From Hyphomicrobiales bacterium (GTDB lineage: Bacteria; Pseudomonadota; Alphaproteobacteria; Rhizobiales; Rhizobiaceae): a DNA stretch of 40,868 nt. Position numbers and translations under genes: made by a program. Position 1 is the stretch's first letter; every line of letters begins with the position of its first letter. Location of the stretch: assembly GCA_900469445.1 (NCBI GenBank), contig UBXM01000013.1, forward strand, positions 1-40,868. Reading direction: 5' to 3'. This document shows, piece after piece, positions 1 through 8,506 of the stretch. A model generated the notes under the pieces. It ran no database searches, had not been told where the DNA came from, and saw nothing but the letters and a program-made list of their open reading frames with translations.

Positions 1-256
1 GTGAGGCGGGTTATAAATCCGAGGGCTCGAAGGAGTCAACAGCGATCTTTAAAAAAATGTCATTTTTCTCCAATGCCATGCGACCACATACCCAAAGCTC
101 AAATTGCAGGCATGCATAGATTTTCGGCAGCCCGAAACGACTTCCCTGCTGACTGGCGTGTTTGGCGCTGTTATGGCATTGCCAGCCCAGCGATGCCGCT
201 ATCGTGCAGATCGGCCGCATCGGCGAAACGGCCTGAAGACACTGAAAGCTCGCCAT

Positions 257-2746
257 ATGGAAAGACGGTCCCGCGAGGGTAGAACGAAAGATAACGTCGC
301 CTCGCTCCTGCCTATTACAGAGGTCCTGGGTGACCTGACATCGGCACTCAGCCGCGGCAAGCGCGCGATCCTTTCCGCGCCACCGGGTGCGGGCAAGACG
401 ACCATGGTGCCGCTTGCGCTGATCCAAGAAGCCTGGTGCACGGGCAAGGTCATCCTGCTCGAACCGCGCCGGCTGGCGGCGCGTGCTGCGGCGGCGCGCA
501 TGGCGTCACTTATAGAAGAGAATGTCGGCCAGACCGTCGGCTACCGGATGCGGCTCGATACGCGGATTTCGCAGGCAACGCGGATCGAGGTCGTCACGGA
601 AGGCGTATTTTCCCGCATGATCCTCGACGATCCCGAGCTTGCCGGTGTTTCCGCCGTGATCTTCGACGAGTTTCACGAACGCTCGCTCGATGCCGATTTC
701 GGACTGGCGCTGGCTCTCGACGCACAATCGGCGCTTCGCGAGGACCTTCGTATCCTGGTCATGTCGGCAACGCTGGATACGGATCGGATTGCCACGCTTC
801 TCGAGGGAGCGCCGGTGATCAAAAGCGAAGGGCGGAGTTTTCCGGTCGAGATCCGTTATCATGAGCGAAGCCAGCAGGAGCGGCCCGAGGACGCCGTCAC
901 CCGCGCGATCGAGGATGCGCACCACACCGAGGAAGGCTCCATCCTTGCCTTCCTGCCGGGACAGGCAGAGATAAGACGCGTTGCAGAACGGCTGGACGGC
1001 CGTTTCGATGCCAGGACGGTCATTGCGCCACTTTATGGCAATCTGACACAGCCGGAACAGGATCTCGCGATCAAGCCAGCAGCGCCTGGCATGCGAAAGA
1101 TCGCGCTGGCGACATCGATCGCCGAGACATCGATCACGATCGACGGGGTAAGGATCGTCATCGACAGCGGGTTGCAACGGCTGCCGGTATTCGAACCGTC
1201 CACCGGGATGACGAGGCTGGAGACGGTAAGGGTTTCACAGGCTTCCGCAGACCAGCGGGCCGGTCGTGCCGGGCGAACCCAACCGGGCATCGCCATCAGG
1301 CTGTGGCACGCTGGACAGACCGCTGCATTGCCGGCCTTCACGCCGCCGCAGATCCTTGCAAGCGATCTTGCGGGCCTCGTTCTCGATCTGGCGCATTGGG
1401 GCGTCAGCGATCCGACGACGCTTGCCTTTCTCGATATGCCACCCGGACCTGCATTTGCCGAAGCCAGAAACCTTCTGATCATGCTCGGCGCATTGGACGA
1501 TGCAGGACGCCTGACGCCAAGAGGCCATCTTATCCGTCAGCTGGCATTGCCGCCGCGGCTCGCCGCCATGGTCATCCGTGCGGACGAAGACGGTCGCGGA
1601 CGTGAGGCGAGCCAGGTTGCGGTTCTCATGACCGAGCAGGGTCTTGGCGGAAACGATATCGATCTCGATGAACGGCTGCGTCGTTTCCGGGCCGACCGTA
1701 GCGACAGGGCTCAGGCCAGCCGGGGCTTGGCAGGCAGGATTGCCGACAGCCTGCCGAACAAGGCCAGCCAACAGCCGGGCGGATCCGTGGGGCAGCTTCT
1801 TCTGCATGCCTATCCGGACCGGATCGCGCTTCAGCGTGGCGGCAAGGGACGGTATGTGATGGCCAATGGCCGAGGCGCGGAACTGCCGGAAACCGAACGG
1901 CTTGCAGGCGCCTCGATGCTGGTGATTTCCGATGTGACCGGGCGCGCTGCGCGGCCACGTATTCTCGGCGCGGCCGAAATCTCGCGTTCAGAGGTGGAAG
2001 CGGAGATGAGCACGGCAATCCAGTCCACCGAAGAATGCTTTTTCGACCCGGCAAGCCGCCAGGTGCGTGCACGCCAGATCACCCGGCTCGGGGCAATCGT
2101 ATTTGCCGAAAAACCGTTGCCGAAGCCGACGGGGGAGCAGGCGGCACGGGCACTGGCCGATGGCGTGCGGCAGTTCGGGCTGCAAAGCCTGCCGTTCTCC
2201 AAAGAAGCCTTGCAGCTTAGGGAAAGGCTGGGTTTCCTGCACCGTTCGCTCGGCGAGCCCTGGCCGGATGTCAGCGACGATGCGCTTCTCGCCCGGCTCG
2301 ACGACTGGTTCGTTCCCTATCAGGGCAACATATCCGCGCTCACCGCCGTCTCCGCAGCAAGTCTTTCGGAGGGCTTGCGTTCACTGGTGCCGCATGACCT
2401 GCTGCATAACATGAACCGGCTGGCGCCGACCCATTTCGAGGCTCCGACCGGCCAGCGGCACCCGATCCAATATGATGGCGAAGAACCGACCCTGACCATC
2501 CGGGTGCAGGAACTGTTCGGCCTGAAGGCCCATCCGTCGATTGCAAACGGCAAGCTGCCGCTGCTTCTGGAATTGACATCACCGGCACACCGGCCGATCC
2601 AGACGACGCGCGACCTGCCCGGCTTCTGGTCGGGATCCTGGAAGGATGTGCGGGCGGAGATGCGTGGCCGGTATCCCAGGCACCCATGGCCGGAAAACCC
2701 GGCCGAGGCGGATCCGACAAGCCGCGCGAAACCAAGAGGCACGTGA
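257..2746 (+). CDS. hrpB: ATP-dependent RNA helicase HrpB (DEAH-type superfamily 2)
   Basis: The protein is about 829 aa, the usual HrpB length. The N-terminal helicase core shows Walker A APPGAGKTT, motif II in the HrpB form DEFH (IFDEFHERSLD), motif III MSATLD, and motif VI QRAGRAGRTQPG preceded by ATSIAETSITIDG. The C-terminal third has the HrpB-specific extension ending near GRYPRHPWPENP. HrpB proteins are predicted RNA helicases; the physiological substrate is not established. The ATG at 257 is chosen because the family starts shortly before ITEVL. The frame stays open upstream to 104, but those residues (rich in R, H and C) do not look like HrpB. The ribosome binding site is weak. The first 256 bases hold no other gene I can support. 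A palindrome overlaps the stop codon. Confidence 0.93.
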   Translation: MERRSREGRTKDNVASLLPITEVLGDLTSALSRGKRAILSAPPGAGKTTMVPLALIQEAWCTGKVILLEPRRLAARAAAARMASLIEENVGQTVGYRMRLDTRISQATRIEVVTEGVFSRMILDDPELAGVSAVIFDEFHERSLDADFGLALALDAQSALREDLRILVMSATLDTDRIATLLEGAPVIKSEGRSFPVEIRYHERSQQERPEDAVTRAIEDAHHTEEGSILAFLPGQAEIRRVAERLDGRFDARTVIAPLYGNLTQPEQDLAIKPAAPGMRKIALATSIAETSITIDGVRIVIDSGLQRLPVFEPSTGMTRLETVRVSQASADQRAGRAGRTQPGIAIRLWHAGQTAALPAFTPPQILASDLAGLVLDLAHWGVSDPTTLAFLDMPPGPAFAEARNLLIMLGALDDAGRLTPRGHLIRQLALPPRLAAMVIRADEDGRGREASQVAVLMTEQGLGGNDIDLDERLRRFRADRSDRAQASRGLAGRIADSLPNKASQQPGGSVGQLLLHAYPDRIALQRGGKGRYVMANGRGAELPETERLAGASMLVISDVTGRAARPRILGAAEISRSEVEAEMSTAIQSTEECFFDPASRQVRARQITRLGAIVFAEKPLPKPTGEQAARALADGVRQFGLQSLPFSKEALQLRERLGFLHRSLGEPWPDVSDDALLARLDDWFVPYQGNISALTAVSAASLSEGLRSLVPHDLLHNMNRLAPTHFEAPTGQRHPIQYDGEEPTLTIRVQELFGLKAHPSIANGKLPLLLELTSPAHRPIQTTRDLPGFWSGSWKDVRAEMRGRYPRHPWPENPAEADPTSRAKPRGT

Positions 2747-2759
2747 CAGAATGTCACGT
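2741..2759. promoter_or_regulatory. Perfect palindrome upstream of actS (candidate operator)
   Basis: ACGTGACA-gaa-TGTCACGT is a perfect inverted repeat with 8-bp arms and a 3-bp spacer. It covers the hrpB stop codon and lies about 57 bp before the actS start. No T-run follows, so it is not an obvious terminator. The symmetry suggests a dimeric regulator; which one is unknown. Confidence 0.45.
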
Positions 2760-2815
2760 CTTATGAAATACTGAACCGATTTAAGAGGCTTGGTTAAATT
2801 AAGGCATATAAAACA

Positions 2816-4147
2816 ATGTCGGAAAGTATGGCGCATAATACAGACATGTCTTCACCACAGGATGGCAAGATCGGTTACTTGAGCCGCAGCATTCGTCTGC
2901 AGACGCTGGTCAGGCTGCGATGGCTGGCGGTTGCGGGACAGACGATCACGGTCGTGATCATCTGGGCCGCGCTTGGTTTCCCGATGCCGATCGCCCAGGC
3001 GACCATATTGATCGCGGCGCTGGCGGTGGCAAATCTCATTCTCTCCGCATGGTTTCCGGCCACGCACCGGTTGGGGCCGAAATCAGCGGTCGCATTGCTC
3101 TGCTTCGACCTTCTGCAGATGGGCGCGCTGCTGTTCATCACCGGCGGGCTGGGCAATCCCTTCGCGCCGCTCATCTGCGTACCGGTGATCATCGCCTTTG
3201 CATCACAGCCATTGCGCCATTCGCTGATCCTGCTGATTTTTGCGCTTCTCTGCACGACGATACTGTCACTCTCCCCCTACCCTGTTCCGTGGTATGAGGG
3301 CGAACATCTGCGCATTCAGCCGATCATGCAGCTCGGCGTCTGGTTCTCGATCGCCTCGATGATGGTGTTTGCGGCTTTTTACGCCTACCGTGTTTCACAT
3401 GAAGCAGGTCTGCTTGCGGACGCGCTTGTGGCGACGGAAATGATTCTGGAGCGGGAAAAACATCTCGGCCAGCTGGATGGTCTTGCGGCAGCAGCAGCGC
3501 ATGAACTGGGAACACCGCTCGCAACGATCAGCGTCGTCGCCAAGGAAATGGAGCGCGAACTCGGCAAGGACGAGCGTTTCAAAGAAGATGTGCAATTGCT
3601 GCGCAGCCAGAGCGAGCGATGCCGCGATATCCTGCGCCGTCTGGCATCCTTGCCGGCGGAAGGAGAAGAGCATCTGAGGCGCCTCCCCCTGTCTTCGATG
3701 ATGGAAGAGGTCATTGCTCCGCATCGGCAGTTCGACATCACCATAAAGCTGGTGCAAAAGACCGATGGCGGCCATGAGCCGGTCGGGGTAAGAAACGCCG
3801 GCATTCTTTACGGCCTCGGCAACCTGATCGAAAATGCGGTCGATTACGCCAGGAACCAGGTGGTCATATCGGTCGAGTACGACGACCAGAGGGTGGCGAT
3901 CACGATTGAGGACGATGGACCGGGTTATTCATCGGTCATTCTTTCGCGGATCGGTGAGCCCTACATGACATCCCGGACACGCGAACGCAGCGAACATGCC
4001 GGCGGGCTGGGGCTCGGGCTTTTCATTGCCAAAACCCTGCTGGAGCGTTCCGGCGCTTCGATCCGCTTCAGCAATCGCGGCGATGGACAGGCCGGCGCGC
4101 GCATTCGAATAGAATGGCCAAGATCAATTATGGACAGACCAATTTGA
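2816..4147 (+). CDS. actS: Redox-responsive sensor histidine kinase ActS (RegB/PrrB/RegS family)
   Basis: This 443-aa membrane kinase has about six hydrophobic segments in residues 35-195. It carries the RegB quinone-binding signature GGLGNPF at 110-116, an H-box AAAHELGTPLATI with phospho-acceptor His229, and Cys269 in SERCRDIL, which matches the family's redox-active cysteine. The ATP-binding motifs are the N-box LIENAVDYA (Asn340), DDGPG at 366-370 and GGLGLGLFIAK at 396-406. RegB-type kinases sense the aerobic quinone pool and phosphorylate the RegA/ActR regulator; in rhizobia the pair is linked to acid tolerance and redox control. The partner regulator follows 63 nt after the stop. The ATG at 2816 has AAGG 11 nt upstream. 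In-frame ATGs at 2828 and 2846 are alternatives, so the first ten residues are uncertain. Confidence 0.93.
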   Translation: MSESMAHNTDMSSPQDGKIGYLSRSIRLQTLVRLRWLAVAGQTITVVIIWAALGFPMPIAQATILIAALAVANLILSAWFPATHRLGPKSAVALLCFDLLQMGALLFITGGLGNPFAPLICVPVIIAFASQPLRHSLILLIFALLCTTILSLSPYPVPWYEGEHLRIQPIMQLGVWFSIASMMVFAAFYAYRVSHEAGLLADALVATEMILEREKHLGQLDGLAAAAAHELGTPLATISVVAKEMERELGKDERFKEDVQLLRSQSERCRDILRRLASLPAEGEEHLRRLPLSSMMEEVIAPHRQFDITIKLVQKTDGGHEPVGVRNAGILYGLGNLIENAVDYARNQVVISVEYDDQRVAITIEDDGPGYSSVILSRIGEPYMTSRTRERSEHAGGLGLGLFIAKTLLERSGASIRFSNRGDGQAGARIRIEWPRSIMDRPI

Positions 4148-4210
4148 TCTAGCTCCAATTTTATTGCGTTCTATATGATAATTGGGATCCATCGATCCCG
4201 GAGAATGAAG

Positions 4211-4786
4211 ATGGAAACAACACTGCCCCAAGCCAATCCTCAAGACGAGGACTTTATTGGTTCCGACCCTTCGCTGTTGATCGTTGATGACGACGGACCG
4301 TTCCTGCGTCGCCTGGCGCGCGCCATGGAAACGCGGGGCTTTGCCGTCGAGGCGGCGGAAACGGTTGCGGAAGGCATCGCCAAAGTGCGCCAGCGCGCGC
4401 CGAAATATGCCGTGGTCGATCTTCGCCTTGGTGACGGCAATGGCCTCGATGTCATCGAGACCATTCGTCAGTTCCGTCAGGATACACGCGTGATCGTGCT
4501 GACCGGCTACGGAAACATCGCGACCGCCGTAACTGCGGTCAAGCTTGGCGCCGTCGACTACCTCTCCAAGCCAGCCGATGCGGATGACGTGTTCAACGCG
4601 TTGACACAGCGCCCGGGCGAAAAAGCCGACCTGCCGGAAAACCCGATGTCTGCGGACCGTGTTCGTTGGGAACATATCCAGCGCGTCTACGAAATGTGCG
4701 AGCGCAATGTCTCGGAAACCGCGCGGCGCCTCAACATGCATCGCCGTACCCTGCAGCGCATTCTCGCCAAGCGGGCGCCCAAATAA
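4211..4786 (+). CDS. actR: Response regulator ActR (RegA/PrrA/RegR family)
   Basis: The 191-aa protein has an N-terminal receiver domain with the acidic pocket VDDD (26-28), phospho-acceptor Asp70 in AVVDLRLGDG, Thr98 and Lys120. A short linker follows, with a C-terminal Fis-type helix-turn-helix NVSETARRLNMHRRTLQRIL. This is the standard RegA architecture. The start at 4211 is preferred because GGAG at 4200-4203 lies 7 nt upstream; the in-frame ATG at 4205 would leave only 1 nt. It presumably receives phosphate from ActS, encoded immediately upstream, and controls redox, energy and acid-tolerance genes. The gene ends inside a strong GC hairpin and converges on mmcB. Confidence 0.94.
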   Translation: METTLPQANPQDEDFIGSDPSLLIVDDDGPFLRRLARAMETRGFAVEAAETVAEGIAKVRQRAPKYAVVDLRLGDGNGLDVIETIRQFRQDTRVIVLTGYGNIATAVTAVKLGAVDYLSKPADADDVFNALTQRPGEKADLPENPMSADRVRWEHIQRVYEMCERNVSETARRLNMHRRTLQRILAKRAPK

Positions 4787-4794
4787 GGCGCCCG
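4772..4794. terminator. GC-rich hairpin at the actR/mmcB convergent end
   Basis: CGGGCGCC (4772-4779) and GGCGCCCG (4787-4794) form a perfect 8-bp stem with a 7-nt loop containing the actR stop codon. No T-run follows on either strand. It may act as a transcript-end stabiliser or weak bidirectional terminator rather than a classic intrinsic terminator. Confidence 0.35.
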
Positions 4795-4814
4795 TCGGGG
4801 AGTTCCGCAGCTTT

Positions 4815-5303
4815 TCATACTTCGTCGAAGTTCTTGCCGGTGGACCATTCGGCCATCATCAGGCGATGGGCGGCAGCGCGTGAGAAATCGAGCATCAGCG
4901 ACTTGCGGGTCGCTGGAGAAAGCTTGTGTTGTGGTGCCTCGCGCAAAAGATGCGCGCCATAACCGTCCGACAGAAGCAGACCGCAGTCTTCGGGAAAGAT
5001 ATCGAGCGGCACGTCCTTATGCGTCGCGAAGATGAGCCGGTCGCAATAAGCGCGATATTCCGGCCATTTTCGGTCGATGCGAAAGTCCTCGATCGACGTC
5101 TTGATCTCGACGATCCAGATCTCGCCCTTGTCGGACACGGTCACCAGGTCGGCCCGCCGGCCGCTGGGCAAAACAAGTTCGGGCAGAACCGCATGCCGCA
5201 TGTCGTGCAGCAGGATCTGCGCACCCTTGCGCACCATCATGGCGCGGGCCGATTGACGGCCGTCGATCAGGGGATTGTCGTTTACGACACTCAATATGGT
5301 CAT
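4815..5303 (-). CDS. mmcB: MmcB family DNA repair protein
   Basis: The 162-aa protein resembles the MmcB family (formerly a DUF) with a PD-(D/E)xK nuclease-like core. PSGRRADLVTVSDKGEIWIVEIKTS supplies the acidic residue and the ExK pair, followed by DFRIDRKWPEYRAYCDRLIFAT. In Caulobacter MmcB is linked to mitomycin C resistance and damage-induced mutagenesis; direct nuclease activity is inferred from the fold. The ATG at 5303 has an AAGGA site 6 nt upstream on the minus strand. The gene stands alone, convergent with actR and divergent from the L,D-transpeptidase across 187 nt in which I could not identify a clear promoter. Confidence 0.87.
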   Translation of the reverse strand: MTILSVVNDNPLIDGRQSARAMMVRKGAQILLHDMRHAVLPELVLPSGRRADLVTVSDKGEIWIVEIKTSIEDFRIDRKWPEYRAYCDRLIFATHKDVPLDIFPEDCGLLLSDGYGAHLLREAPQHKLSPATRKSLMLDFSRAAAHRLMMAEWSTGKNFDEV

Positions 5304-5490
5304 GCCGATTCCTTAGAGATCATCATGTGCAGCATTGTGAATGTTGCAAAAAGACCATGGCTTTTTCAATTCGTCTCTCGCCGCCACATGGGACACCTGC
5401 GCAACTTGCCAAGCGCAATCGAATGGAAAATAACGTCTTCCACGGCGGCTTGACGCCATTTCAATCGATTCTTTTTACCAAGAGACATCC

Positions 5491-6177
5491 ATGCGCTTTC
5501 GCAACAGCATGCTCGCACTCGGCCTGTTGGCTACCGCTGCCCTGGCCGGCTGCTCGACCACGTCCGAAACAGCCAAACTCGAAACGGGCAAGACCGACGC
5601 TCCGGTTCGCGTCGAGACGGTCCAGATCTTCACCGATTCGTACGGATCGGTGACGGATGCAGGCTATACCCTGCCGGCGGTTCCTATCAACCGGGTCAAG
5701 CAGGAGTTCGTCCGCCAGATCGTCAATTACGAAACTGCCGAAAAGCCGGGCACGATCGTTGTCAACACGCGCGAACGCCATCTTTATTACATCCTGCCGG
5801 GCGGCCGCGCGATGCGCTACGGCATCGGCGTCGGCAAAGCAGGCTTTGCCTGGTCGGGCACCGCCTATGTTGCCTGGAAGCAGGAATGGCCGAACTGGCA
5901 CCCGCCGAAGGAAATGGCAGCGCGCAAGCCGGATCTGACCAAATATGTCGAAAACGGCATGGGACCGGGCCTCAGCAACCCGCTCGGTGCACGCGCCATG
6001 TATCTGTTCAACGAAAAGGGCCAGGACACGCTGTTCCGCCTGCACGGTACGCCGGAATGGGCTTCGATCGGCACGGCTGCTTCCTCCGGCTGCATTCGCC
6101 TGATGAACCAGGACGTGATCGACCTCTACAGCCGCGTCCGTCCCGGCAAGGCCACAAAGGTGGTCGTCATCCAGTAA
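5491..6177 (+). CDS. L,D-transpeptidase (YkuD) lipoprotein
   Basis: The 228-aa protein begins with a signal peptide and a lipobox LAGC, with lipidated Cys21. The YkuD catalytic signature lies near the C terminus: HGTPEWASIGTAASSGCIRL, with His185 and nucleophile Cys201. Such enzymes form 3-3 peptidoglycan cross-links or attach outer-membrane proteins to peptidoglycan. Rhizobiales encode many paralogues, so the precise role is unknown. A plausible AGAGA ribosome binding site precedes the ATG. A strong intrinsic terminator follows 24 nt after the stop. The gene is monocistronic and convergent with glcB. Confidence 0.92.
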   Translation: MRFRNSMLALGLLATAALAGCSTTSETAKLETGKTDAPVRVETVQIFTDSYGSVTDAGYTLPAVPINRVKQEFVRQIVNYETAEKPGTIVVNTRERHLYYILPGGRAMRYGIGVGKAGFAWSGTAYVAWKQEWPNWHPPKEMAARKPDLTKYVENGMGPGLSNPLGARAMYLFNEKGQDTLFRLHGTPEWASIGTAASSGCIRLMNQDVIDLYSRVRPGKATKVVVIQ

Positions 6178-6200
6178 GACTGGAAACCCAGAAATTAAGA

Positions 6201-6232
6201 GGCCACCGAGGACATTCCCGGTGGCCTTTTTT
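6201..6232 (+). terminator. Intrinsic terminator of the L,D-transpeptidase gene
   Basis: GGCCACCG (6201-6208) pairs perfectly with CGGTGGCC (6219-6226) across a 10-nt loop, followed by six T residues (6227-6232). It lies between the convergent transpeptidase and glcB genes. The minus-strand side lacks a good U-tract, so it mainly serves the plus-strand transcript. Confidence 0.88.
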
Positions 6233-6240
6233 GTTTGCCG

Positions 6241-8412
6241 TTAGCCGGCAAGCTTTGCCTTCAATTCCAGCCTGCGGCGATGGAGAACCGGCTCGGTATA
6301 ACCGTTCGGCTGCTCGCGGCCCTTGAGCACGAGATCGAGCGCCGCCTTGAAGGCGATCGAAGCGTCGAAATCCTTGGCCATCGGCGCATAAAGCGGATCA
6401 CCGGCATTCTGGCCATCGACCACCTTTGCCATGCGCTTCATCGTCTCGACGATCTGATCTTCGGTGACCAGTTTGTGATGCAGCCAGTTGGCCATGTGCT
6501 GGGAGGAAATGCGCAAGGTTGCGCGATCTTCCATCAGCGCTATGTCGTTGATATCCGGCACCTTGGAGCAGCCGACACCCTGGTCGATCCAGCGCACAAC
6601 GTAACCGAGTATCCCTTGAGCATTGTTGTCCAGCTCGCGCTGGATTTCCTCCGATGTCCAGTTGGGGCGCGGCGCGACCGGTACGGACAGGATATCGCCG
6701 AGCCTGGCGCGGGTGCGGCTCTTCAGGCTTTTCTGAACCGCCGCCACATCGACCGTGTGATAGTGGGTCGCGTGCAGCGTTGCCGCCGTCGGTGACGGAA
6801 CCCAGGCGGTATTGGCTCCGGCCTTGGGGTGACCGATCTTCTGTTCCAGCATTGCCGCCATCAGGTCCGGCATCGCCCACATGCCCTTGCCGATCTGGGC
6901 ATGGCCGGAGAGACCACATTCCAGACCGATATCGACATTCCAGTTTTCATAGGCCGCGATCCAGGCGGCCTGTTTCATGTCGCCCTTGCGGATCATCGGG
7001 CCGGCTTCCATCGAGGTGTGGATCTCGTCGCCGGTACGGTCGAGGAAGCCGGTATTGATGAAGACGACGCGGTCTTTCGCCGAACGGATCGCCTCCTTGA
7101 GGTTGATCGTCGTGCGGCGCTCTTCGTCCATGATGCCCATTTTCATGGTGTTCTTCGGCAGACCAAGCGCCTGTTCGACACGGGTGAAGATTTCGGCGGC
7201 AAAAGCGACCTCTTCGGGACCATGCATCTTCGGCTTGACCACATACATGGAGCCGTGGCGGGAATTCTTGCGACGGCCATTAACCCCGACATCATGGATG
7301 GCGATCAGCGCCGTCACCATGGCGTCCATGATGCCTTCCGGCACTTCATTTCCGTCGCGATCCAGCACGGCCGGGTTGGTCATCAGGTGACCGACATTGC
7401 GGATCAGCATCAGCGAGCGGCATTTCAGTTCGAAACTCGAGCCATCCGGCGCGTTGTAGTCGAGATCGGGATTGAGCTTGCGGGTGAAGCTCTTGCCGCC
7501 CTTGGATACTTCTTCCGTCAAGTCGCCCTTCATCAGGCCGAGCCAGTTGCGGTAGACGACAACCTTGTCTTCGGCATCGACGGCTGCGACGGAATCCTCG
7601 CAATCCATGATCGTGGTGATCGCCGATTCGACCCAGACATCGGAAATATTCGCCGGGTCATCCTTGCCGATCGCCGTCGTGGCGTCGATCAGGATCTCGG
7701 CATGCAGATTGTTCTTATTCAACAGGATCTGGGTCGGCGCAGTTGCTTCACCCAGATAGCCGGCAAACTGTGATGGATCGGTGAGGCCTGTCACCTGCCC
7801 GTTTGTCAGCGTTACGAACAGAGCAGCGTCTTCGATCCTGAACGATGCCGCATCCTTCCAGCTTGCGCCGGAAAGCGGTGCGGACCGATCGAGGAAGTCC
7901 CGCACCCAGGCGATGACCCTGGCGCCGCGGACCGGATTGTAACCCTTGCCCTTCTCCGCGCCGTCTTCTTCCGGGATCGCATCGGTGCCGTAAAGCGCAT
8001 CGTAAAGCGAACCCCAGCGGGCGTTGGCGGCGTTGAGCGCATAACGGGCGTTCATCACCGGCACGACGAGCTGCGGGCCGGCAATCACCGCGATTTCCGG
8101 ATCGACATTTTCGGTCGAAACCTGGAAATCGGGGCCTTCGGGCAGAAGATAACCGATCTCGCGCAAAAAGGCCTCATAGGCTGCAAGATCGGTCGGCGCG
8201 CCATTGGCCCTATACCAGTCATCGAGCTTGACCTGGAAAGCATCGCGTTTTGCCAGAAGATCACGGTTTTTCGGCGCAAGGTCATGGACGATCTTGGAAA
8301 ACTCATCGAAGAAACGATCGGCATCCACGCCCGTCTCCGGCAGGGCCTCCTCCACCAGGAAACGATAGAGCTGTTCGTCAATCTTGAGACCGGCGATGTC
8401 CTTGCGTGCCAT
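6241..8412 (-). CDS. glcB: Malate synthase G
   Basis: The 723-aa protein matches the length of the monomeric G isoform. It condenses glyoxylate with acetyl-CoA to malate in the glyoxylate/glycolate pathway. Visible motifs are [20 protein letters not shown], the [17 protein letters not shown] segment, the Mg-binding and catalytic region [14 protein letters not shown] (near residues 427-434), [16 protein letters not shown], and the C-terminal helical plug with [17 protein letters not shown]. The start at 8412 has GGGAG with a 9-nt spacer. No isocitrate lyase gene is in the window. The upstream gap to the hydantoinase-like gene is 94 nt. It contains TTGACA with a 17-nt spacer but a poor -10, so an own promoter is possible but unproven. 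Confidence 0.97.
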   Translation of the reverse strand: MARKDIAGLKIDEQLYRFLVEEALPETGVDADRFFDEFSKIVHDLAPKNRDLLAKRDAFQVKLDDWYRANGAPTDLAAYEAFLREIGYLLPEGPDFQVSTENVDPEIAVIAGPQLVVPVMNARYALNAANARWGSLYDALYGTDAIPEEDGAEKGKGYNPVRGARVIAWVRDFLDRSAPLSGASWKDAASFRIEDAALFVTLTNGQVTGLTDPSQFAGYLGEATAPTQILLNKNNLHAEILIDATTAIGKDDPANISDVWVESAITTIMDCEDSVAAVDAEDKVVVYRNWLGLMKGDLTEEVSKGGKSFTRKLNPDLDYNAPDGSSFELKCRSLMLIRNVGHLMTNPAVLDRDGNEVPEGIMDAMVTALIAIHDVGVNGRRKNSRHGSMYVVKPKMHGPEEVAFAAEIFTRVEQALGLPKNTMKMGIMDEERRTTINLKEAIRSAKDRVVFINTGFLDRTGDEIHTSMEAGPMIRKGDMKQAAWIAAYENWNVDIGLECGLSGHAQIGKGMWAMPDLMAAMLEQKIGHPKAGANTAWVPSPTAATLHATHYHTVDVAAVQKSLKSRTRARLGDILSVPVAPRPNWTSEEIQRELDNNAQGILGYVVRWIDQGVGCSKVPDINDIALMEDRATLRISSQHMANWLHHKLVTEDQIVETMKRMAKVVDGQNAGDPLYAPMAKDFDASIAFKAALDLVLKGREQPNGYTEPVLHRRRLELKAKLAG

Positions 8413-8506
8413 GCGGCTTCTCCCTCACATGCTTTTGGTTTTTCGTGTCGTCACTTTGCGCGCGACATACCGGGTGTCAATGCGCCGAAAGCCCAAGACG
8501 GTTCGG

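Noticed and set aside
1..256. Possible gene or tRNA remnant before hrpB
   Set aside because: A GGTTATAAATCC near the start recalls a tRNA T-arm but lacks the TTCRA core and an acceptor stem; open frames on both strands show no family similarity.
2781..2797. TTAA-N9-TTAA as a CtrA box before actS
   Set aside because: Full CtrA sites need a 7-nt spacer; here it is 9.
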